From NCBI GenBank assembly GCA_004357435.1, contig SMVS01000112.1, positions 1 through 6,907 on the forward strand: a stretch of DNA of 6,907 bases, in the 5' to 3' direction. A program made the translations under genes and the position numbers. Position 1 is the stretch's first letter. Every line of letters starts with the position of its first letter. A model generated the notes under the pieces. That model had not been told where the DNA came from, did not search any database, and saw only the letters and a program-made list of their open reading frames with translations. The DNA is from Nitrospina sp. Lineage in GTDB: Bacteria; Nitrospinota; Nitrospinia; Nitrospinales; Nitrospinaceae. This document shows positions 1 through 4,221 of the stretch, piece by piece.

Positions 1-477
1 GCCCTGCTTGTTGACAATGAAGGTTTCCGGAACGCCGGTGGTCTTATAGGTTTTTTTTGCAGTCTCGCTTTCCGGGTCCAGTAACACCGGGAAGGTGAGA
101 TTGTATTCCTTCATGAACGGCTCGATGAGAGACAGGTCTTTATCCACGCTGATGGTGAGCATCTCCAATCCCCGGTCCTTGAACTTCCGATACACTTTTT
201 CCATGGAGGGCATTTCCACTTTGCAGGTCGCGCACCAGGTTGCCCAGAAATTGATGAAGACCACTTTGCCCCGGTAATCTTCGAGGGACAACGGCCCGCC
301 GCTCAAACTGGGTAAAGTGAAATTGGGAGCGATGAAAGCCTCGGCAGGGTATTCCACCTCGAACGGTTTTAAATCCACTTTGTTGACGAACACGATCAAA
401 GCCGATAATAAGGCCGTGACCAGGATGGCGTAAGGAATAAAAATACTGACAGGTTTTTTTTCGAAGACTTGTTCCAT
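1..477 (-). CDS. Membrane-anchored TlpA/ResA-family thiol-disulfide oxidoreductase (partial, C-terminus beyond window)
   Basis: This is a thioredoxin-fold redox protein expected to face the periplasm and reduce or exchange disulfides there, for example during cytochrome or metal-centre assembly. The frame is open from the ATG at 477 to the window edge, giving 159 residues with the C-terminus missing. Residues about 10-31 form one hydrophobic membrane anchor after a short charged N-terminus. An AhpC/TlpA-type domain follows: FINFWATWCATCK at 74-86 carries the CxxC redox pair C82/C85, and the cis-proline motif GVPET is at 148-152. The start lies 9 bp after the stop of the upstream cysteine-rich gene, so the two are almost certainly cotranscribed. 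The ribosome site is weak (an AGGA about 14 nt upstream), which suggests translational coupling. A run of eight A's covers codons 6-8. The fold assignment is firm; the partner substrate is unknown, and the protein could equally be called ResA-, TlpA- or CcmG-like. Confidence 0.9.
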   Translation of the reverse strand, partial: MEQVFEKKPVSIFIPYAILVTALLSALIVFVNKVDLKPFEVEYPAEAFIAPNFTLPSLSGGPLSLEDYRGKVVFINFWATWCATCKVEMPSMEKVYRKFKDRGLEMLTISVDKDLSLIEPFMKEYNLTFPVLLDPESETAKKTYKTTGVPETFIVNKQG

Positions 478-486
478 GGATTGGCT

Positions 487-957
487 CTACATCCTGCGTT
501 TGTGTGGGCGATAGAATTTTTTGTCGATGGCGACCACGATGTCGTCCAGACTTTTGCCTTCTTTAAAAAGCTCGTAGGAGTAAATCACTTCATCCATGCA
601 AATTTCACACTTGGAGCCGTGGTCGCTGGTGAAACAAGTCAGCAGGTTTTTGTGGTTGTGTTCCCTTTTGCAGTAACAGTAACAGAACTGTCCGTCGAGT
701 ACCTTGGGGATTTCCGCCGCGTAACGATACGCCAGCGCCGCTTTGCCGGAGAACATGGCATGGTTCAGCACCGGCCGGGTTTCGATGAGTTGCCCGAAAG
801 CGGGCGCGGGATTGGAAGCCACTTGCGGCTGGCTGTAAAAATAAACCCCAGTCAGGACCGATGCGATAACAGCCACAAAAACAGTGATGGCCAGCCAACT
901 TCTGCTCTTCTCAGGAGTGTTCTTTCCCTGGTTTTTTTTGGATTTGCGTTTGCCCAT
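487..957 (-). CDS. PCYCGC-like membrane-anchored cysteine-rich protein
   Basis: The protein has 156 residues: a very basic N-terminus (MGKRKSKK), one membrane segment at about 21-41, and an exported C-terminal domain. That domain has a CYCYC cluster (C92, C94, C96), H100 and H102, C108, H113, then CEIC (C117/C120). The spacing resembles the family of unknown function named for its PCYCGC motif, here with F before the first Cys and Tyr where the family has Gly. Six Cys and three His in about 30 residues suggest metal or redox-cofactor binding; this is inference. It is the first gene of an operon with the thioredoxin-like gene 9 bp downstream, so the thioredoxin may keep these cysteines reduced. 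The start is the ATG at 957, giving a leader of about 35 nt from the predicted promoter; no strong ribosome site is visible. The basic N-terminus and anchor lack a lipobox, unlike lipoprotein members of the family. Family placement is from memory of the motif. Confidence 0.82.
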   Translation of the reverse strand: MGKRKSKKNQGKNTPEKSRSWLAITVFVAVIASVLTGVYFYSQPQVASNPAPAFGQLIETRPVLNHAMFSGKAALAYRYAAEIPKVLDGQFCYCYCKREHNHKNLLTCFTSDHGSKCEICMDEVIYSYELFKEGKSLDDIVVAIDKKFYRPHKRRM

Positions 958-999
958 AGGAATGATGAAATTCAGTAAAATAGAGGATGCTAAACATTG

Positions 1000-1028
1000 A
1001 TTATATAATCTATGTTCTCGCCGTTCAA
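1000..1028 (-). promoter_or_regulatory. Sigma70-type promoter for the CYCYC protein/thioredoxin operon
   Basis: Read on the minus strand there is a TTGAAC -35 box (1023-1028), a 17-nt spacer and a perfect TATAAT -10 box (1000-1005). This predicts a transcript start near 993 and a leader of about 35 nt before the ATG at 957. The -10 sits inside a perfect 12-bp palindrome, GATTATATAATC, at 999-1010. The promoter begins 12 bp after the stop of the glycosyltransferase gene, so the operon can be expressed independently of it. Confidence 0.62.
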
Positions 1029-1039
1029 GGCCTTTGAGG

Positions 1040-1717
1040 TCATCGTTTGGGCAGGTACCATTTGCTCAATCGGGCAGGCGGAAAGCCCAGCAAAAATAAA
1101 GTGGTGATGAGAATGTTGCGGGCGGTGGTGAAGGCCACCCCTTCTTTCAGCCACCGGCGGGCGGAGGTCACGGCTTTTTCCTTGAGGATGATCACGCGCC
1201 CATGTTTTTTTAACTTCAGAAAAAAATCCAGGTCTTCGCAGATGGGCAGGGGTGAAAACCCGTTCAACGCCTGGAAAGCCTCCGCCCTCACAAATATAGC
1301 CTGGTCGCCATAAGCCAGGTGCAAGTGGCGCGACCGCCACGTGGCCAGACGCGAAATGGTTTTCATGGACGACAGATCGGATTGAATGTGCAGGCTGAAG
1401 GCCCCGCCAACGTAGTTTTCGCGCGACATGGTGTCCACCATTTTTTTATATCCGGAAGAGTCGATGTGGCTGTCGGCGTGGAGAAACACCAAAAGGTCGC
1501 CGGTCGCGGAACGCGCCGCCGCGTTCATTTGAACCGCCCGGCCGCAGGCGCTCGCCACCACCCGGGCTCCCATCTGCCGGGCGATGGCCACCGTATCGTC
1601 GGCACTGCCGCCATCGCCCACGATGACCTCGTAGGGGTCATGCTGTTGGACCCGGGCCAGGGTGTCCGCCAGCAGGAGCGATTCATTAAAAGTTGGAATG
1701 ATGATGGAGGTTTTCAA
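1040..1717 (-). CDS. Family-2 glycosyltransferase, TIGR04283-like
   Basis: This is a GT-A fold glycosyltransferase that would transfer a sugar from a nucleotide-sugar donor at the cytoplasmic face of the membrane. With the TTG start at 1715-1717 it has 225 residues, the usual compact length for the TIGR04283 group, whose members have been linked to arsenosugar synthesis or found near radical-SAM/seleno-domain genes. Visible motifs are TSIIIPTFNES at 3-13, VGDGGSADDT at 33-42, FLHADSH at 78-84 (the metal-binding DxD-like site), GDQAIF at 137-142 and ICEDLDF at 159-165. The C-terminus has a short hydrophobic stretch (about 202-212) that may touch the membrane. The TTG is preceded by AAGGCAGG with a 7-nt spacer. 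The frame can be opened to an ATG at 1894, but those 59 residues are proline-rich and resemble no glycosyltransferase N-terminus. The usual TIGR04282 partner and an arsenic gene are absent here, so the substrate cannot be named. Confidence 0.85.
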   Translation of the reverse strand: MKTSIIIPTFNESLLLADTLARVQQHDPYEVIVGDGGSADDTVAIARQMGARVVASACGRAVQMNAAARSATGDLLVFLHADSHIDSSGYKKMVDTMSRENYVGGAFSLHIQSDLSSMKTISRLATWRSRHLHLAYGDQAIFVRAEAFQALNGFSPLPICEDLDFFLKLKKHGRVIILKEKAVTSARRWLKEGVAFTTARNILITTLFLLGFPPARLSKWYLPKR

Positions 1718-1724
1718 TTCAAAG

Positions 1725-1732
1725 CCTGCCTT
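1725..1732 (-). promoter_or_regulatory. Shine-Dalgarno site fixing the TTG start of the glycosyltransferase
   Basis: On the minus strand AAGGCAGG ends 7 nt before the TTG at 1717. This is the only purine-rich site next to the conserved TSIIIP beta-strand, and it is the reason for choosing TTG over the ATG 177 nt upstream. Confidence 0.55.
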
Positions 1733-1972
1733 GGTTCCTGTATTTTTGAAATCATAATAGGGAGCCTGCTGGACTCTTGAAAATGCCCGCAGTAAATCAC
1801 AATATTTCAGTGAATTCAATAATATGACCTTGTAATGAGGGCTCGCGGGTGGGCCGGGGGAGGGTGGCCAGCGGACCCGGATTGCGCCCGGCACCCGGCG
1901 TTCTTGCAGACGGTTGGTATCTGCCGCATCCTTAACGTTACATTTGGCATTGAAAATATTATAGAATTGAAC

Positions 1973-1988
1973 GCATTGATATCAATGC
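1973..1988. promoter_or_regulatory. Perfect 16-bp palindrome, candidate operator upstream of bpt
   Basis: GCATTGATATCAATGC reads identically on both strands and ends 33 bp before the bpt ATG. The half-site GCATTGA also occurs at 1947-1953, so GGCATTGA at 1946-1953 and TCAATGCC at 1982-1989 form a second, wider inverted repeat. Shape and position fit a dimeric repressor or activator site, but no regulator is identified. Confidence 0.45.
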
Positions 1989-2011
1989 CCAGCCGGTTTG
2001 CCGGTTAGGAC

Positions 2012-2016
2012 AGGAG
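2012..2016 (+). promoter_or_regulatory. Shine-Dalgarno site of bpt
   Basis: AGGAG lies 5 nt before the ATG at 2022 and fixes that start. An in-frame TTG at 1998 would add eight residues but has no ribosome site, and the family's N-terminal C-x-Y motif does not need them. Confidence 0.7.
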
Positions 2017-2021
2017 AATTC

Positions 2022-2801
2022 ATGCTGGCTCACTTTATAGATTCCAAACCGTTTCAGTGCGGTTATTTTAATGACCGGAAATCCATGTTCGAGGAGTACC
2101 TGCTCGAGGACATTTCCGAAGTGGAGTTTGAGTACCTGTTGGCCCATGGCATGCGTCATTTCGGTGAATATTATTTTCGGCCTCGGTGCCACGAATGCCA
2201 TGAATGCGTGCCCATTCGGCTACGTGCCGATAAGTTTCAACCGACCCGTGCGCAAAAGCGGGCGTTGAAAAGCTGTTCCCAGATTGAAATCCGGGTGGGA
2301 CCGCCAACCTACACGGATAAAAAGTTCGAACTTTACCTCCAGCACAAAAAGCGGTTCCATACTTTGGATGATGATGTGGAGGACGTTAAAAACTTTCGTT
2401 TGTCGTTTTACACCAAAACTCCGTTTGGATTGGAGTTCGAATATTTCCTGGATGGAGAACTGGTGGGCGTGGCGCTGGCGGATGTGACCCAAAAAACCTT
2501 TTCCGCGGTTTATACGTTTTACGCGGAGGCCAAATCAAAACTAAGCCTGGGCACGTTCAGCGTTTTAAAACAGGTGGAATTCTGTAAGAAGCGAGGGATT
2601 CAGTATTTCTACCTGGGGTATTTTATTTCTAAAAATCAATCGTTGTCCTATAAAGCCAACTTCCGCCCCAACGAAATATACGTCAATCACGAATGGCAAC
2701 CCTTCCGCAACCAAGAGGGCGACTTCCTCATCTCCGAAGATCATATCCTGTGGGAAAACAAAGACACCTTGGTGAAAGCCTCCTCCCACCGCAATTACTA
2801 G
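2022..2801 (+). CDS. bpt: Aspartate/glutamate leucyltransferase (leucyl-tRNA-protein transferase, ATE family)
   Basis: Bpt moves leucine from Leu-tRNA onto proteins whose N-terminus is Asp or Glu, making them substrates for ClpS/ClpAP degradation in the bacterial N-degron pathway; it acts in the cytoplasm. The 259 residues cover the whole family length. The N-terminal domain has C13-G-Y15, GMRHFGEYYFRPRC at 43-56 and the cysteine group C56/C59/C62, then VPIRL and KFQPTRAQKRAL (71-82), which match the RP-C-x-x-C-x-x-C and F-x-x-x-R-x-Q-R signatures. The C-terminal GNAT-like domain has FSAVYTFYAEAKSKLSLGTF (160-179) and FYLGYFISKNQSLSYKANF (196-214), very typical of the family. The family also contains eukaryotic arginyltransferases, but the bacterial length and these motifs favour Bpt. 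The gene is monocistronic here, with a convergent gene ending 10 bp after its stop. Confidence 0.93.
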   Translation: MLAHFIDSKPFQCGYFNDRKSMFEEYLLEDISEVEFEYLLAHGMRHFGEYYFRPRCHECHECVPIRLRADKFQPTRAQKRALKSCSQIEIRVGPPTYTDKKFELYLQHKKRFHTLDDDVEDVKNFRLSFYTKTPFGLEFEYFLDGELVGVALADVTQKTFSAVYTFYAEAKSKLSLGTFSVLKQVEFCKKRGIQYFYLGYFISKNQSLSYKANFRPNEIYVNHEWQPFRNQEGDFLISEDHILWENKDTLVKASSHRNY

Positions 2802-2811
2802 TCCATCTCCC

Positions 2812-2925
2812 TCAAATCACGCCGAAGAAGACCATGTAGAGCCAGATCACCAGGCAGATGTTGAAAATAACGCCGACGTGGAAGACGATGTTGAAGAATT
2901 TGCTGTAAGTGAATTGGTAGTCCAT
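2812..2925 (-). CDS. 37-residue single-span membrane microprotein (unrecognised)
   Basis: A short reading frame begins with ATG at 2925, 5 bp after the TAA of the leucine-rich-repeat gene, and stops with TGA at 2812. The product starts MDYQFTYSKFFNIVFH and continues as an almost unbroken hydrophobic segment (about residues 14-37, VFHVGVIFNICLVIWLYM then VFFGVI) with no charged residue after K9, apart from H16. This is the profile of a single transmembrane helix with a short polar N-terminus. The tight spacing and shared direction make it the second gene of the LRR operon, probably translated by re-initiation, since no separate strong ribosome site is seen. It ends 10 bp from the convergent bpt stop and fills an otherwise unexplained gap. 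I do not recognise a family. Its reality rests on composition and position only; a chance ORF remains possible. Confidence 0.6.
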   Translation of the reverse strand: MDYQFTYSKFFNIVFHVGVIFNICLVIWLYMVFFGVI

Positions 2926-2930
2926 AGCCG

Positions 2931-3737
2931 TTAATCCATCACTAGAGTGGTGAGTCGCCGCGCCAGCGCTGAGCCGCGGATGATTTTCCGCACCGGCCGG
3001 TCGATCAGGTTCAGGCTCATGTACAGGCGTTCCAGGTTGGCAAAGGTTTCAGACTCGGCGATGGCTTGACCGCCGGCGTCACGGATTTCGTTTCTCCAGA
3101 TGCTGAGCACTTTCAAAGTTTTTAAGTTGTCGGACCCGGCCAGGGCCAGCGCGCCCGCGTCGCCGATGCCATTGGAACACAGGTACAACCGCGCCAGGCG
3201 GGTGAGGGTCTTGGAATGGGCCAGCGCTATGGCTCCGGCATCCCGCATTTTAGTGCTGTCCAGGTGCAACGCTTCCAGCTTGGGGAAATTGGGGGAATCG
3301 GCCAGCGCGGCCACGCCTTCGGGACCGATCACATTGGAATCTAAAAACAACTCTTCCAGATTTTGCAAGTTTTCGGATTCTGCCAGAAACCGTGCTCCAG
3401 CAGGGCCAATGTTGTTGCCTTCCAGCATCAGGCACTGCACGCTTTTGACCAGATCGGACTGGGCCAGCCAGCGGGCCGCCTCATCGCCCAGCTCATTGTT
3501 GTTGAGATACAGGGACTTGAGGTTGGCAGAAGGACACTCCAGGGCCTGTATCACATCATCCTCCAGCTGGTTTTCACCCAGGTACAATTTCTCGACAGAT
3601 GCGAAATCCTCATTAACTGCAAGGAGTTTCAATTCTTCGCGCCCGATACTCTGGTTCTCCAGGTCCAATAACTTTTTGTCTTCGCTGAGTTGGGTCTGGA
3701 GCAGTTCATCAACCCTGGATTTGGCAATTTCTTCCAA
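2931..3737 (-). CDS. Leucine-rich-repeat protein, ribonuclease-inhibitor-like repeats
   Basis: The 268-residue protein is built almost wholly of leucine-rich repeats. After a polar helical N-terminus (1-22) and a degenerate first unit (23-47), repeats begin at residues 48, 73, 100, 127, 154, 181, 208 and 235. From 73 onward the period is exactly 27 residues, with a consensus like LxxLxLxxNxIGDAGAxALAxSxNLxx. That is the ribonuclease-inhibitor type, which curves into a horseshoe binding surface. There is no signal peptide or membrane segment, so it should be cytoplasmic and probably binds a protein partner, which is unknown. The start chosen is the TTG at 3735-3737, with GAGAGG ending 7 nt before it. 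Another TTG at 3750-3752 would add five residues but overlaps that ribosome site. The gene is followed at 5 bp by a small membrane-protein gene. The C-terminus (250-268) is basic and does not form a clear cap. Confidence 0.85.
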   Translation of the reverse strand: MEEIAKSRVDELLQTQLSEDKKLLDLENQSIGREELKLLAVNEDFASVEKLYLGENQLEDDVIQALECPSANLKSLYLNNNELGDEAARWLAQSDLVKSVQCLMLEGNNIGPAGARFLAESENLQNLEELFLDSNVIGPEGVAALADSPNFPKLEALHLDSTKMRDAGAIALAHSKTLTRLARLYLCSNGIGDAGALALAGSDNLKTLKVLSIWRNEIRDAGGQAIAESETFANLERLYMSLNLIDRPVRKIIRGSALARRLTTLVMD

Positions 3738-3744
3738 AAGGGAA

Positions 3745-3750
3745 CCTCTC
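3745..3750 (-). promoter_or_regulatory. Shine-Dalgarno site of the LRR gene
   Basis: GAGAGG on the minus strand lies 7 nt before the TTG at 3737. It decides between two nearby in-frame TTG codons, because it overlaps the upstream one (3750-3752). Confidence 0.5.
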
Positions 3751-3791
3751 AAATAGTTGGAAAAATTTGGATAGTGATAATTGGAAATTCT

Positions 3792-3820
3792 ATGCTAATA
3801 ATCTATAAGATTTTGATCAA
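3792..3820 (-). promoter_or_regulatory. Candidate promoter of the LRR/microprotein operon
   Basis: On the minus strand TTGATC (3815-3820), a 17-nt spacer and TAGCAT (3792-3797) give a moderate sigma70-like match about 50 nt upstream of the TTG start. The -35 lies inside a perfect 12-bp palindrome, TTTTGATCAAAA, at 3811-3822, which could be a regulator site. Both boxes are imperfect, and TATAGA slightly upstream of the -10 is an alternative. Confidence 0.3.
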
Positions 3821-3847
3821 AAGAGCAACCAGCCTGCGGCTGAAGGC
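3818..3847 (+). repeat. Repeat R, copy 1 (diverged)
   Basis: This is the most diverged of three direct copies of a GC-rich motif. Its core, AGCCTGCGGCTGAAGGC at 3831-3847, matches the cores of copies 2 and 3 with one change each in the GCGGYTGGAGGC part, and the AAAGAG-like flank is also kept. It is followed by an extra GC-rich hairpin (CCGGCG, AAG, CGCCGG at 3850-3864) that the other copies lack. Confidence 0.6.
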
Positions 3848-3886
3848 AACCGGCGAAGCGCCGGAGCAAATAAGTCAGACTCTGCT

Positions 3887-3915
3887 TGCGCTCAACAGTT
3901 GTCAGGCATGATTCA
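3887..3915 (+). repeat. Repeat Q, copy 1
   Basis: This 29-nt stretch aligns without gaps to 4094-4122 with about 22 identical bases, most differences being transitions. Each Q copy follows an R copy, so R and Q form a composite unit that was duplicated and has since diverged. Confidence 0.55.
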
Positions 3916-3927
3916 AGAATGGCAAAC

Positions 3928-3993
3928 CACCCCTGCGGTGTCCTCCCCTTGGCAAGGGGAGGAAGGATCGGGGTGCCCGATCCAGGTGGGGTG
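3928..3993. repeat. Cloverleaf-like palindromic element
   Basis: The outer arms CACCCC (3928-3933) and GGGGTG (3988-3993) enclose two perfect hairpins. The first is CCTCCCCTTG/CAAGGGGAGG at 3942-3962, a 10-bp inverted repeat with a 1-nt centre. The second is GGATCGGG/CCCGATCC at 3965-3983, with a 3-nt loop. The layout resembles palindromic interspersed elements common in bacterial genomes. No T-run follows on either strand, so it is not an ordinary terminator. Confidence 0.7.
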
Positions 3994-4012
3994 ATCTGTG
4001 TCCAGGGTTCAG

Positions 4013-4036
4013 CCCTCTGCCTCCCTTGCTAGAGGG
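4013..4036. repeat. Smaller hairpin resembling the central arm of the cloverleaf element
   Basis: CCCTCT and AGAGGG pair around a loop of about 12 nt containing CCTCCCTTGCT, a degraded echo of the CCTCCCCTTGGCA arm at 3942. It may be the remnant of a second copy of the palindromic element. Confidence 0.4.
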
Positions 4037-4045
4037 TGACTCCCC

Positions 4046-4074
4046 GCAAAGAGGCCAGCCTGCGGTTGGAGGCT
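4046..4074 (+). repeat. Repeat R, copy 2
   Basis: This 29-nt copy differs from copy 3 at only two positions (C/T at the 11th base and T/C at the 21st) and begins exactly 100 bp before it. The similarity extends a few bases upstream (GAC plus a C/T-rich run). It contains AGCCT and AGGCT arms that can form a hairpin. Confidence 0.75.
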
Positions 4075-4093
4075 AATAGATCAAACTTGGATA

Positions 4094-4122
4094 TACGCTT
4101 AGCAATTGTCTGACATAATTCA
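4094..4122 (+). repeat. Repeat Q, copy 2
   Basis: This is the second copy of the 29-nt motif at 3887-3915. It sits 37 nt after the AGCCTGCGG core of R copy 2; in the first unit the distance is 56 nt, the excess being roughly the inserted CCGGCG hairpin. Confidence 0.55.
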
Positions 4123-4145
4123 GAGTTCAGTGTGTTGACTTCCCT

Positions 4146-4174
4146 GCAAAGAGGCTAGCCTGCGGCTGGAGGCT
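4146..4174 (+). repeat. Repeat R, copy 3
   Basis: This copy nearly matches copy 2 (27 of 29 bases) and is the closest to ald. It includes GGCTAGCC and AGCCT/AGGCT arms and is followed directly by CA and six T's, which the other copies lack. Confidence 0.75.
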
Positions 4175-4182
4175 CATTTTTT
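4157..4182 (+). terminator. Terminator-like hairpin plus T-run upstream of ald
   Basis: AGCCT (4157-4161) pairs with AGGCT (4170-4174) around an 8-nt loop, then CA and TTTTTT (4177-4182). The stem is short for a strong intrinsic terminator. It would end any plus-strand transcript from the repeat region or act as an attenuator about 40 nt before the ald start. Confidence 0.35.
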
Positions 4183-4221
4183 GATGGGAGCGTACTTTTA
4201 TAACGGAGTCAGGATTAAATT

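Larger units (their letters stand above)
1718..2021. other. Divergent intergenic region between the glycosyltransferase and bpt
   Basis: About 300 bp lie between the two divergent starts. The half nearest the glycosyltransferase contains a weak minus-strand promoter guess (TATTAT at about 1756-1761 with a poor -35) and an open but unlikely N-terminal extension. A GC-rich tract covers about 1845-1905, then an AT-rich stretch (about 1930-1985) that should hold the bpt promoter. TATTAT occurs at about 1957-1962, but no good -35 is correctly spaced. A strong palindrome at 1973-1988 is listed separately. No RNA gene is evident. Confidence 0.5.
3738..4221. other. Gene-free structured region between the LRR gene and ald
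   Basis: About 480 bp hold no convincing gene. The left end carries the LRR leader and promoter. From about 3818 to 4182 the sequence is a patchwork of diverged direct repeats and hairpins, each listed separately. The last 40 bp form the ald leader, with TATAAC at 4199-4204 as a poor -10 candidate lacking a good -35, and AGGA at 4211-4214 as the ald ribosome site. The region looks like accumulated non-coding repeat elements and possibly a small structured RNA. Confidence 0.6.

Noticed and set aside
469..978. Plus-strand open frame over the cysteine-rich gene
   Set aside because: It is a shadow of the minus-strand gene, which has a membrane anchor, a Cys/His cluster, a promoter and operon context.
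1718..1894. N-terminal extension of the glycosyltransferase to an ATG at 1894
   Set aside because: The added 59 residues are proline-rich and unlike the family, which begins just before the TSIIIP strand; a TTG with a good ribosome site sits there.
3100..3756. Long plus-strand frame opposite the LRR gene
   Set aside because: It has a low-complexity Ser/Arg/Ala composition and is antisense to clear LRR repeats.
3850..3864. GC-rich hairpin CCGGCG/CGCCGG as an intrinsic terminator
   Set aside because: No T-run follows on either strand; it is better read as an insertion within the repeat unit.
3919..4032. 37-codon plus-strand ORF (MANHPCGVLPLARGG...)
   Set aside because: It lies wholly within the palindromic element and takes its composition from the hairpin arms; no ribosome site.
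3818..4174. CRISPR array
   Set aside because: There are only three copies, spacing is irregular for copy 1, spacers share a second repeat, and no cas genes are nearby.
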